Shown here: piece by piece, positions 8,754 to 16,393 of the stretch | Numbering within the stretch: the first letter of the stretch is position 1 | Layout of the letters: the number at the start of each line of letters is the position of its first letter | Origin: Vicingus sp036171675 | Lineage (GTDB): Bacteria > Bacteroidota > Bacteroidia > Flavobacteriales_E > Vicingaceae | Assembly: GCA_036171675.1 (NCBI GenBank) | Contig: JAVHRO010000152.1 | Span: 1-28,203 of the forward strand | Direction of reading: 5' to 3' | Length of the DNA: 28,203 nt | The notes under the pieces: model-generated | What the model was told of the DNA's origin: nothing | Database searches by the model: none | What the model saw: only the letters and a program-made list of their open reading frames with translations | Program-made: the position numbers and the translations under genes

Positions 8754-8798
8754 AGTAATAATAAGCAGTTTTAACACTGCTTATTATTACTATATTTG
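8754..8798 (+). promoter_or_regulatory. Promoter of the AAA_14 gene with a 16-bp perfect palindrome
   Basis: AGTAATAATAAGCAGT (8754-8769) and ACTGCTTATTATTACT (8776-8791) form a perfect 16-bp inverted repeat with a 6-nt centre. The last base of the right arm is the first of TATATTTG (8791-8798), an exact TAnnTTTG -7 box. The palindrome therefore covers the -33 region. ATG 8816 follows 17 nt after the -7 box. It could be an operator or an mRNA-independent structural mark of an element end; a terminator role is unlikely given its place. Confidence 0.6.
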
Positions 8799-8815
8799 TA
8801 TATATAATAAATTTT

Positions 8816-10264
8816 ATGGCTAATTTAAATCTTATTCCTACAGAGAAAATAATAGAACGTTTGCGTTATGAAAATCCATGGTGGATAACCAAACAAATAC
8901 CTGAGACATACAGTTCAATGTCTAAGCGCTTGTATTTCGAATTGTTTTACCCCTTTGTAAAAGAAAAAAATATACGTAGAGCTTTGGTGCTCATGGGGCC
9001 AAGGCGTGTAGGCAAAACTGTAATGTTGTTCCACTGTATTGATGATTTATTAAACGAGGGAGTAAACCCACAACAAATATTCTTTGTCGGTATCGACAAC
9101 CCAATATACGTAAATCTAGGTTTGGAAGATATCTTAAACCTATGCAAAAATTCACTAAACCTAACTCGACTAAACGATTGCTATATCTTTTTTGATGAAA
9201 TACAATACTTAAAAGACTGGGAACGTCACCTAAAAGTGTTGGTAGATTCTTATCCCGACACTAAATTTATTGTATCGGGTTCGGCAGCAGCAGCCCTAAA
9301 ATGGCATAGTACTGAAAGTGGTGCAGGACGATTTACCGATTTCATGTTACCACCGCTTACTTTTCAGGAGTACATTCATTTAAAAAACATGAATCACCTA
9401 ATCTATAACGGTAATATTGATTATGGCGGAAAATCAATACCTTATTGTTTAACACACGATATAAAAGCACTAAACAAGGAGTTTGTACATTACTTAAATT
9501 TTGGTGGATACCCAGAAGTGGTTTTGTCGGAAAAAATACAAAGCGATATGGGTAGGTATGTAAAAAACGACATTGTAGATAAAGTGTTATTAAGAGATTT
9601 ACCAAGTTTATACGGTATAAAAGACGTTCAAGAGTTAAACCGATTTTTTACCTACATAGCCTATACTACAGGCAACGAATTTTCGTATGAAACTATGTCA
9701 AGAGAAAGTGGTATCCAAAAAGATACCCTTAAAAAATATTTAGAATACTTAGAAGCAGCTTTCCTCATAAAAGTATTAAACAAAGTAGATATAAATGCAA
9801 AACGCTTAAAAAGGGTTACTAGTTTTAAAGTGTATTTAACCAATCCATCTTTACGAACTGCTTTGTTTTCTCCCATTACTGAGACAGATAGTGAAATGGG
9901 TAATATGGTAGAAACAGCTGTGCTTTCTCAATGGATGCACCGTGAAAAACTAGATTTAACCTATGCACACTGGAAAGAAGGAAGAAGCGAAGGTGAAGTA
10001 GATTTAGTTTTAGTAGATGATAAAAAATACAAACCTGTTTGGGGAGTGGAAATCAAATGGAGCAATCGATATTTTGAAAAACCGCAAGAATTAAAAAGTT
10101 TAATTCAATTTTGCAAAACAAATGTGTTTCAAACAGCCTTGGTAACTTCAATTGACCAATTGGGCGTAAAAGACGTAGGTGACTTATCATTTTCATTTTT
10201 ACCTGCTTCTGTTTACACTTACAATATTGGTGATATAACTTTGAAAATGAAAAATTCAAATTAA
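8816..10264 (+). CDS. AAA_14 / DUF4143 ATPase with PD-(D/E)xK-like C-terminus
   Basis: A 482-aa soluble P-loop ATPase. The AAA_14 domain (about 50-215) has Walker A GPRRVGKT (61-68), Walker B YIFFDEIQ with D127/E128, and a VSGSAAA sensor-like segment (153-159). A winged-helix-like middle (about 275-320) is followed by the DUF4143 region. There D396 (GEVDLVL) and E412-K414 (VEIKWS) are spaced like the D...ExK core of PD-(D/E)xK nucleases. Relatives are numerous, often multicopy and patchily distributed; their cellular role is not established, and a selfish or mobile ATPase-nuclease nature has been proposed for related families. Here the gene lies between two copies of the same 75-bp sequence, which supports insertion. 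It has its own palindromic promoter and no functionally related neighbour. The enzymatic activity is inferred only. Confidence 0.88.
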   Translation: MANLNLIPTEKIIERLRYENPWWITKQIPETYSSMSKRLYFELFYPFVKEKNIRRALVLMGPRRVGKTVMLFHCIDDLLNEGVNPQQIFFVGIDNPIYVNLGLEDILNLCKNSLNLTRLNDCYIFFDEIQYLKDWERHLKVLVDSYPDTKFIVSGSAAAALKWHSTESGAGRFTDFMLPPLTFQEYIHLKNMNHLIYNGNIDYGGKSIPYCLTHDIKALNKEFVHYLNFGGYPEVVLSEKIQSDMGRYVKNDIVDKVLLRDLPSLYGIKDVQELNRFFTYIAYTTGNEFSYETMSRESGIQKDTLKKYLEYLEAAFLIKVLNKVDINAKRLKRVTSFKVYLTNPSLRTALFSPITETDSEMGNMVETAVLSQWMHREKLDLTYAHWKEGRSEGEVDLVLVDDKKYKPVWGVEIKWSNRYFEKPQELKSLIQFCKTNVFQTALVTSIDQLGVKDVGDLSFSFLPASVYTYNIGDITLKMKNSN

Positions 10265-10311
10265 TGCTTGTAATATCAAGAACTTAATTTTAATTAACAA
10301 CAAATCTCACC

Positions 10312-11091
10312 TTGACAACCAACAACCAACAAAATTATTTCACACCATTTGAGCAATTGATTGATGTTAAATCTTTGCCAAAAAAATTTACTTATCCATT
10401 TGATTATACGCCTCACCCACTTTGTTTGTTGGCAGCAGAAAAGCTACAAACATATTTAACCAATCAACAGGAATGGGAACACAACTTTGGTTTAGTGGAT
10501 GACCAAGAAGGAATGGTGATTGGAAAAATGTTTGGCGTATTGGTGGCTCAAACCCAAGAAAATAAACTAGGATATTTAGCCGCATTTTCGGGCAAGCTGG
10601 CTGGTGCAAACCAACACAGTAAATTTGTGCCACCAGTTTACGACGGTTTAATTGAAGGCAATTTTGTTAATGTTGGGATGTTAGAATTGACTAGAATTAA
10701 CCAAGAAATTAAAGATTTAGAAGAACTCCAAAGTGCTGAAAGCAAACAACAAATAGAAACTTTAAAAAAATTACGGAAAGCCAACTCCATTGCTTTACAA
10801 GACCAAATTTTTGATCAATACCATTTCTTGAACCAAGAAGGAGAGGAAAAAAGTTTACGTGAAATTTTTAACAAACCACCCAGCGGTGCTGGTGAATGTG
10901 CGGCTCCAAAATTATTGCAATACGCCTTTTTGCATCAAATGAAACCTATTGCTATGGCTGAATTCTGGTGGGGATTATCACCAAAATCTGATTTTTGGAA
11001 ACATGGTCAATTTTACCCTGCCTGCAAAGAAAAATGTGAACCTATTTTGGAGCACATGCTAAAAGGGATTGATATGGATGAGAAACCTTAA
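10312..11091 (+). CDS. Standalone N-terminal domain of a Bacteroidota RluA-type pseudouridine synthase
   Basis: 259 aa. The segments YPFDYTPHPLCLLAAEKLQ, GKMFGVLV, GYLAAFSGKLAG, FVPPVYD, GAGECAAPKLLQYAFLH, AMAEFWWG and HGQFYPAC match, from my knowledge of the family, the N-terminal extension carried by Bacteroidota and some gammaproteobacterial RluA-family synthases (about 550 aa in total). In those proteins the catalytic domain begins soon after the equivalent of HMLKGIDMDEKP. Here the protein stops exactly there, and no catalytic sequence follows in any frame before the helicase. A coiled-coil-like stretch lies at about 125-165. The start is TTG 10312: an in-frame stop lies 18-20 nt upstream and the next Met is at residue 68, inside the domain. 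A remnant of the same 5' end lies at 8651. The gene is probably truncated or split; whether the product does anything alone is unknown. Confidence 0.75.
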   Translation: MTTNNQQNYFTPFEQLIDVKSLPKKFTYPFDYTPHPLCLLAAEKLQTYLTNQQEWEHNFGLVDDQEGMVIGKMFGVLVAQTQENKLGYLAAFSGKLAGANQHSKFVPPVYDGLIEGNFVNVGMLELTRINQEIKDLEELQSAESKQQIETLKKLRKANSIALQDQIFDQYHFLNQEGEEKSLREIFNKPPSGAGECAAPKLLQYAFLHQMKPIAMAEFWWGLSPKSDFWKHGQFYPACKEKCEPILEHMLKGIDMDEKP

Positions 11092-11099
11092 TGCTGATT

Positions 11100-11194
11100 C
11101 GTCATTGCGAGGAAAGAGGAACGATTGACGAAGCAATCTTTTATTCATTAGTTCAATTAAAAAGATTGCTTCGTTGTTCCTCCTCGCAATGACG
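11100..11194. repeat. Dispersed inverted repeat (CGTCATTGCGAGG type) between convergent genes
   Basis: Outer arms CGTCATTGCGAGGA (11100-11113) and TCCTCGCAATGACG (11181-11194), and inner arms CGAAGCAATCTTTT (11129-11142) and AAAAGATTGCTTCG (11160-11173), give a long imperfect hairpin of about 95 nt. A further CGCAATGACGTA lies at 11210-11221. Sequences starting CGTCATTGCGAGG are familiar as dispersed intergenic repeats in many bacteria. It starts 9 nt after the stop of the truncated 10312 gene. It may also act as a terminator for both convergent genes. Confidence 0.75.
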
Positions 11195-11228
11195 TAAAAG
11201 TTAGAGTCCGCAATGACGTAATACTAAC

Positions 11229-12491
11229 TTACCTTGTTCTATTCCTCTCGTTCGACCTATTATTGTTATTTTTTGGTCGGCTACCAGCATTACCATTGTT
11301 CGGCGCTGGTTTTCTAGGATTACGATTTCGAGTATCTACTTTTGGTTCGCTAGGAATATCATTAGTTTCAAACCCTTTTACAATTTCAGAAGGAATTTTG
11401 TGACTCAACAATTTTTCTATTCCACGCAAATAATCTAACTCTTCGTGGTCAACCAACGACAACGCTTCACCACTTGCCCCTGCTCTACCAGTACGACCAA
11501 TTCGGTGCACATAATCTTCAGAAATGTTGGGCAATTCAAAATTTATTACGTGAGGCAACAACGGAATGTCCAATCCACGAGCAGCAATATCAGTAGCCAC
11601 TAAAACACGAATGGTTCCTTTTTTAAATCCGTCTAACGCGGCAGTTCGAGCATTTTGTGCCTTATTTCCGTGAATTGCAGCAGAAGAAACACCACTTTTA
11701 GCCAACTTTTCACTCAATTTATTAGCACCGTGCTTGGTTCGAGTAAAAATCAGTACCTGTTTCCAATCGCCTTCAGTAATTAATTTTATGGTTAATTCCG
11801 TTTTTTGACCTTTATCGACACGTATTACACGATGTTCGACTTTTTCGGCAGTAATATTTTGGGGGGAAGCCTCTACCGATACAGAATGAATTAAAATGGT
11901 GTTGGCTAATTTCTTAATATCGTGAGAAAAAGTGGCCGAGAACATTAAGTTTTGACGTTTTTGTGGCAACAAAGCAATAATGCGTTGAATATCTCTTAAA
12001 AAACCCATGTCGAGCATACGGTCGGCTTCGTCTAATACAACTATTTCGACACTCGCCAACGACAATAATTTTTGATTGTGCAAATCCAACAAGCGACCAG
12101 GCGTTGCCACCAACAAATCTACTCCATTACGAATGGTATTTACTTGAGGATTTTGATTAACTCCTCCAAAAATTACGGTTGATTTAAAATCGATAAACTC
12201 ACTGTATTCTTTTACATTTTCATACACCTGTGCAGCCAGTTCTCTGGTTGGTGTTAGTACTAATGCACGAATTGGTCGTTGGCTTAACGGAGCACTTTCT
12301 GATAATATTTGTAAAATAGGCAAAACAAACCCTGCCGTTTTTCCGGTTCCTGTTTGTGCCGATGCCAAAACATCTCTGCGTTCTAAAATAAGTGGTATTG
12401 CTTTTTGTTGAATGGGTGATGGTTGTGTGTATCCTTTTTTTGCGACAGCTTTTAGTAAGGGTGCTGACAAACCTAGTGTATTAAATGACAT
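11229..12491 (-). CDS. rhlE: DEAD-box RNA helicase, RhlE-like
   Basis: A 420-aa ATP-dependent RNA helicase of the kind that acts in ribosome assembly, RNA turnover or cold adaptation. All motifs are present: Q motif (GYTQPSPIQQ, 20-29), motif I AQTGTGKT (45-52), PTRELA (81-86), TPGRLLD (130-136), DEAD (154-157), SAT (185-187), ARGLDIP (304-310) and HRIGRTGR (329-336). The last 35 or so residues are a basic, Asn/Arg-rich low-complexity tail of the kind that binds RNA non-specifically. It lies 105 bp downstream of the response regulator gene on the same strand but has its own promoter at 12547-12554. It is convergent with the 10312 gene. The exact RhlE subgroup is by resemblance. Confidence 0.93.
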   Translation of the reverse strand: MSFNTLGLSAPLLKAVAKKGYTQPSPIQQKAIPLILERRDVLASAQTGTGKTAGFVLPILQILSESAPLSQRPIRALVLTPTRELAAQVYENVKEYSEFIDFKSTVIFGGVNQNPQVNTIRNGVDLLVATPGRLLDLHNQKLLSLASVEIVVLDEADRMLDMGFLRDIQRIIALLPQKRQNLMFSATFSHDIKKLANTILIHSVSVEASPQNITAEKVEHRVIRVDKGQKTELTIKLITEGDWKQVLIFTRTKHGANKLSEKLAKSGVSSAAIHGNKAQNARTAALDGFKKGTIRVLVATDIAARGLDIPLLPHVINFELPNISEDYVHRIGRTGRAGASGEALSLVDHEELDYLRGIEKLLSHKIPSEIVKGFETNDIPSEPKVDTRNRNPRKPAPNNGNAGSRPKNNNNRSNERNRTR

Positions 12492-12527
12492 ATAAAATTA
12501 TTAAGAAATGACCTTAAATTTTTTGTG

Positions 12528-12535
12528 TCACCTCC
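12528..12535 (-). promoter_or_regulatory. Perfect anti-SD complement in the helicase leader, 36 nt from the start
   Basis: On the minus strand GGAGGTGA (12535-12528) matches eight bases of the universal complement of the 16S 3' end. It is too far from ATG 12491 to position that start. It overlaps a GTG that opens a five-codon frame ending TAA. Bacteroidota mRNAs rarely carry such a sequence. Confidence 0.5.
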
Positions 12536-12546
12536 GTATTAAAGTA

Positions 12547-12581
12547 CAAAGGTAAGGCTAATTTTCCGCTATATAGCAATT
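12547..12581 (-). promoter_or_regulatory. Helicase promoter
   Basis: On the minus strand an exact -7 box TACCTTTG (12554-12547), with ATTG about 22 nt upstream as a weak -33 box. A 10-bp palindrome, GCTATATAGC (12568-12577), lies between them. The leader would be about 50 nt. Confidence 0.55.
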
Positions 12582-12596
12582 TTGAAAATTTAAGCT

Positions 12597-13769
12597 CTAG
12601 GCTTTTGGGTTAGCATACATTTTAATGTCATCCGCCGTAATGGTTTTATCGCACAAAATAATTAAACGTTCCACAATGTTGCGAAGTTCTCGAATGTTGC
12701 CCGTCCAATTTACATTTTTGAGTGCTTCTAGAGCGACCTTGTCAAACGTTTTAGTGGCAATGCCATGGTCTTGACATAATTGCTCTAAAAAGTAGTTAGC
12801 TAGAATAGATATATCTTCCCTACGTTCGTTTAACGACGGCACATGAATAAGGATTACACCAATTCGGTGGTATAAATCTTCACGAAAAGTTCCTTGAGCA
12901 ATTTCTTTTAATAAATCTTTGTTGGTTGCTGTCAACACTCGCACATTTACTTTTATTTCTTTTTCGCCCCCCACACGGGTTATTCTACTTTCTTGCAAAG
13001 CACGCAACACTTTTGCTTGTGCAGAAAGGCTCATGTCGCCAATCTCATCTAAAAAAAGTGTACCTCCTTCGGCTTGTTCAAAACAACCTTTACGATCTTT
13101 TATGGCTGAAGTAAATGCCCCTTTTTCGTGTCCAAACAATTCGCTTTCTATTAATTCTGAAGGAATGGCAGCACAGTTGACCTCAACAAATGGTGCTTTG
13201 GAGCGTTCCGATTGTTCGTGTAAACAACGAGCCACCAATTCTTTTCCTGTTCCGTTTGCTCCTGTTATCAATACACGAGCATCGCTTGGTGCAACTTTGG
13301 TTATCATGTCTTTTACACGTTTTATGCCTTCCGATTCGCCAATAATTTGTGTTCCGCCAATTTTCTCGTTAATTTTTCTTTTCAATTTTTTGGTTTCCTG
13401 AACCAATTCTTTTCGGTCGATGGCATTTCGAACGGTAACCAACAAACGGTTTAAATCGAGTGGTTTAGCTATAAAATCGTAAGCTCCTTTTTTAATGGCT
13501 TCAACAGCAGTTTCGATGTTGCCATGACCAGAAATCATGACAATGGGTGTATCAATACCAAGGTCGATACTTTTTTCCAACACTTCCAACCCATCCATTT
13601 TAGGCATTTTAATATCACACATAATTAAATCGTATTTGCCCGATTTAATTTTTTCCAATCCCGAAGGACCATCTTCGGCTTCGTCAACTTTATATTTTTC
13701 GTACTCTAAAATTTCTTTTAAGGTATTTCGTATAGGTCGTTCGTCGTCTATGATTAATATGTTTGCCAT
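12597..13769 (-). CDS. NtrC-family sigma-54 response regulator lacking a Fis-type HTH
   Basis: 390 aa from ATG 13769. Receiver domain 1-120 with acidic DDE at 8-10, phosphoacceptor D52 (YDLIMCDIKMP) and K102. Sigma-54 AAA+ domain about 138-375 with Walker A GANGTGKE (170-177), a GAFTSA loop (217-222) in place of GAFTGA, Walker B LFLDE (238-242), and GNIRELRN near the end. The protein stops about 20 residues after the AAA+ C-terminal helices, leaving no room for the usual 50-70-residue HTH. Proteins of this length and shape occur in Flavobacteriia as I recall. It should activate RpoN-dependent transcription when phosphorylated, without sequence-specific DNA binding of its own. An upstream ATG at 13793 would add eight residues encoded by the neighbouring repeat and is rejected. 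No histidine kinase is adjacent. Confidence 0.92.
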   Translation of the reverse strand: MANILIIDDERPIRNTLKEILEYEKYKVDEAEDGPSGLEKIKSGKYDLIMCDIKMPKMDGLEVLEKSIDLGIDTPIVMISGHGNIETAVEAIKKGAYDFIAKPLDLNRLLVTVRNAIDRKELVQETKKLKRKINEKIGGTQIIGESEGIKRVKDMITKVAPSDARVLITGANGTGKELVARCLHEQSERSKAPFVEVNCAAIPSELIESELFGHEKGAFTSAIKDRKGCFEQAEGGTLFLDEIGDMSLSAQAKVLRALQESRITRVGGEKEIKVNVRVLTATNKDLLKEIAQGTFREDLYHRIGVILIHVPSLNERREDISILANYFLEQLCQDHGIATKTFDKVALEALKNVNWTGNIRELRNIVERLIILCDKTITADDIKMYANPKA

Positions 13770-13782
13770 TTTTTTTGTTTTT

Positions 13783-13845
13783 CCCATCCCCAACCCTTCC
13801 CTAAAGGAAGGGAGCTTCCCCTCCTTCGGAGGGGTCAGGGGAGGA
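13783..13845. repeat. GC-rich double-hairpin (REP-like) element between permease and regulator genes
   Basis: Two perfect stem-loops: CCCTTCC (13794-13800) with GGAAGGG (13806-13812), and CCCCTCC (13818-13824) with GGAGGGG (13828-13834). Outer C-rich and G-rich flanks could pair as well. GC content is far above the surroundings. It resembles the segment at 6060-6086, suggesting a dispersed family. It lies within a same-strand gene series and could attenuate transcription or protect mRNA ends. Confidence 0.7.
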
Positions 13846-13865
13846 TATTATCTTTTCAAATTAGT

Positions 13866-15176
13866 TTATCCTTTATAAAAAAGCCATTTCCAAAGTTCCT
13901 TATAATTTACTTTTTTGCCGTACATTAAAATTCCTGTTCGATATATTCTTCCTGCTACCCATGTGGTTCCGATAAATCCTAAAACCAATAAAAACATAGA
14001 TAAAAGCAACTCCCATGTTTCTACACCAAAAGGAATTCGAACCATCATAATAATTGGTGAAGTTAAGGGAAATAACGATAACCAAAATGCTAACGAACCA
14101 TCAGGATTTTGTATGACCGTTTGAGCTACTACAAAGGCGAAAATTAGCGGAATGGTTATGGGCATCATAAATTGTTGGGTGTCGGCCTCGCTATCAACAG
14201 CAGATCCAATGGCAGCGAATAAAGCTCCGTACAATAAATATCCACCTAAAAAGTAAAACAAAAACGAAATTAACAAGGTTACAACTGGAATTTCATCAAT
14301 AACAGATTGAATTTGTGCTGATACATTTGTAGTCTCAATATTTTCTGCTCCTTGAGTTTTCATCACTTGCTGAATAGCCCCTTGGTTAACCATTTCAACA
14401 TCTTGATTTAAAACCACTTGAGCAATAGAAATAATAATTCCTGTTAAAATAATCCACAATAAAAATTGAGTTAATCCTACCAAAGCAATACCCACAATTT
14501 TTCCCAACATCAACTGAAATGGTTTTACAGAAGAGATAATGATTTCGACAATCCTACTGGTTTTTTCTTCAATTACACCACGCATTACCTGAACACCGTA
14601 CAAAAAAATGAACATGTAAATAATAATTGCTCCACCAAAACCTAACACAGAGCTGATGGTTGAGCTTTTGGTTTCCTCGCCACCCTCAACATTTCTAAAA
14701 ATGGTTTCAACATGAACTGTGGGATTGATTTGTTCCAATTGTTCTTTTGAAATGTTAAATTGTTCTTTCAGTTCAATGTTTCGAATGCCATCTTCTATGG
14801 TCGATTCAATTTTTGAAATCGTATTTAATCCGGGCTGTTTTTTGTAATACATTTTGGCAGTAGATTGTTTGCCAATTCCAGTAATATGAAGAATAGAAGT
14901 GTATTTCGAGTTATAGAAAGAGTCTTTTGCTACTTCTATATTTACAAATTGGTGCTCAAATTTTAAAGTTTTTGTATTTTCAAATTGATTGATAAATAAC
15001 CCCGTTTCATCTACTACTTCAATAATTTGAAAATCTTGGTCTTTCATACCAATCCAAATTGGAACAATCATCATAGCAGCCATTAATAAAGGGCCTAACA
15101 AGGTCATTATTACAAATGATTTTTTCTTAACTCGAGTTAAGTATTCTCTTTTTATGATTAATGATATTTTATTCAT
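13866..15176 (-). CDS. ABC-2 type exporter permease, NatB-like
   Basis: A 436-aa inner-membrane protein. One N-terminal membrane segment (about 20-45, beginning after KREYLTRVKKKSF, a typical NatB start) is followed by an extracytoplasmic region of about 170 residues and then five or six further hydrophobic segments, with a basic C-terminus. The architecture matches ABC2_membrane_3/NatB permeases, which pair with an ATPase to export ions or small molecules; the substrate is unknown. The start is ATG 15176, which overlaps the end of the ATPase gene by 8 nt, so the two are translationally coupled. An ATG-led extension to 15215 would add 13 residues outside the family's usual start and is rejected. 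The regulator gene follows after a 96-bp gap filled by a REP-like element. Confidence 0.9.
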   Translation of the reverse strand: MNKISLIIKREYLTRVKKKSFVIMTLLGPLLMAAMMIVPIWIGMKDQDFQIIEVVDETGLFINQFENTKTLKFEHQFVNIEVAKDSFYNSKYTSILHITGIGKQSTAKMYYKKQPGLNTISKIESTIEDGIRNIELKEQFNISKEQLEQINPTVHVETIFRNVEGGEETKSSTISSVLGFGGAIIIYMFIFLYGVQVMRGVIEEKTSRIVEIIISSVKPFQLMLGKIVGIALVGLTQFLLWIILTGIIISIAQVVLNQDVEMVNQGAIQQVMKTQGAENIETTNVSAQIQSVIDEIPVVTLLISFLFYFLGGYLLYGALFAAIGSAVDSEADTQQFMMPITIPLIFAFVVAQTVIQNPDGSLAFWLSLFPLTSPIIMMVRIPFGVETWELLLSMFLLVLGFIGTTWVAGRIYRTGILMYGKKVNYKELWKWLFYKG

Positions 15177-16122
15177 CTGAACCTCCTTCGCTAACATCGT
15201 TAGGATTAATTTCACTCACTTTTTGAATAAAAATATCGTTCATGCTTGGGGTAATTTCATGCACCGAAATAATTTTTACTTCATTTACCAATGCTCCGAT
15301 TAGTGAATTTACACTCATACGGTTATCTGTACCTTTTAAGCTGACATGCACTCTACCTTTTTCATTTTTGCTTGAAAGTATTTCAAAACCCGTCCACAAG
15401 GCATTTGAAAAAGCAATCATGTTTCCTTCAAAAATTATTTCATAACTATTTGAACGATAAGCATCTTTAATCTCCTTAACTTGACCATCTAAAATCTTTT
15501 TTGATTTGTTGATGAGCGCAATGTGGTCGCAAATTTCTTCTACTGATTCCATGTTGTGGGTAGAAAAAATAATGGTCGAACCTTTATCCCTCAATTCTAA
15601 TATTTCTTTTTTAATCAGGTTGGTATTAATAGGGTCAAACCCACTGAAAGGTTCGTCTAAAATCAATAACTTAGGTTCATGTAAAACCGTGGTAATAAAT
15701 TGAACTTTTTGAGCCATACCTTTTGAAAGCTCCTCCACTTTTTTGTTCCACCAACCATCAATCTCAAATTTTTCGAACCATTTTTTTAATTTTATAGTTG
15801 CTTCATTTTTGCTCATTCCTTTAAGTTGAGCCAAATACAAAGCTTGTTCACCTACCCCCATTTTTTTGTACAGCCCTCTTTCTTCGGGCAAATAGCCAAT
15901 TTGTTCGATATGCTTTGGTGATAAGATTTCTCGCTCAAAAAAAACTTCTCCCTTATCGGGGGCAGTGATTTGATTTATTATTCTAATTAGCGATGTTTTT
16001 CCAGCACCATTAGGACCCAGCAGTCCAAAAATACTTTGCTGAGGAACGTGTAAAGATACATTGTGCAAGGCAGTGTGCGTTGCGTAATTCTTATACACTC
16101 GTTTTACATGTAATATATCCAT
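15169..16122 (-). CDS. ABC exporter ATP-binding protein, NatA-like
   Basis: 317 aa. Walker A GPNGAGKT (36-43), ABC signature LSKGM (132-136), Walker B LLILDEP (152-158), and H189 in STHNM. A C-terminal extension of about 110 residues resembles DUF4162, common in NatA-like and multidrug exporter ATPases. It energises the permease encoded next to it (8-nt overlap). It is the first gene of a minus-strand series with the permease and a sigma-54 regulator. No clear consensus promoter was found in the 271-bp divergent spacer to 16394. Confidence 0.93.
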   Translation of the reverse strand: MDILHVKRVYKNYATHTALHNVSLHVPQQSIFGLLGPNGAGKTSLIRIINQITAPDKGEVFFEREILSPKHIEQIGYLPEERGLYKKMGVGEQALYLAQLKGMSKNEATIKLKKWFEKFEIDGWWNKKVEELSKGMAQKVQFITTVLHEPKLLILDEPFSGFDPINTNLIKKEILELRDKGSTIIFSTHNMESVEEICDHIALINKSKKILDGQVKEIKDAYRSNSYEIIFEGNMIAFSNALWTGFEILSSKNEKGRVHVSLKGTDNRMSVNSLIGALVNEVKIISVHEITPSMNDIFIQKVSEINPNDVSEGGSDE

Positions 16123-16393
16123 CGTGTAAAATTAACAGATTAGTGATAATAACCACAAAGAAATTTTCGATTAAAATTACAACCTTATTAAAAACAAAAG
16201 ACATACCATGTAAAATTGCACAAAATCTTTTTTATCTAAATTCTTACTAATCCTATTTACAAATCAAAAATTTGACTAAATTGCAAGGTATTATTAATTG
16301 TAAGGATAATAATAGGTTATTTTAAATGCAACTTTTGAGTAAAAAACAAGGTCTTATAAAATAACAAGCCTTTCTAATTAAAACAGCCAGATT

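Larger units (their letters stand above)
8470..8815. other. 346-bp gene-free region: selU promoter area, gene remnant, palindromic promoter
   Basis: Reading left to right this stretch holds the selU -7 box; a plus-strand promoter-like pair (8550-8580); a 10-bp inverted repeat, TTCGTTTATC (8577-8586) with GATAAACGAA (8625-8634); a 21-codon remnant of the gene that now starts at 10312; and a 16-bp perfect palindrome overlapping the promoter of the ATPase gene. The details are in separate entries. Confidence 0.7.

Noticed and set aside
10265..10311. A second end of a mobile element downstream of the AAA_14 gene
   Set aside because: I looked for a counterpart of the 16-bp palindrome or terminal inverted repeats and found only short AT palindromes.
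12919..13401. 160-codon open frame antisense to the sigma-54 regulator
   Set aside because: Fully covered by conserved AAA+ coding sequence; no recognisable motifs and no promoter.
13770..13793. Longer N-terminus for the response regulator (ATG 13793)
   Set aside because: The extra residues derive from the edge of the REP-like element, whereas MANILIIDDE at 13769 is a standard receiver start.
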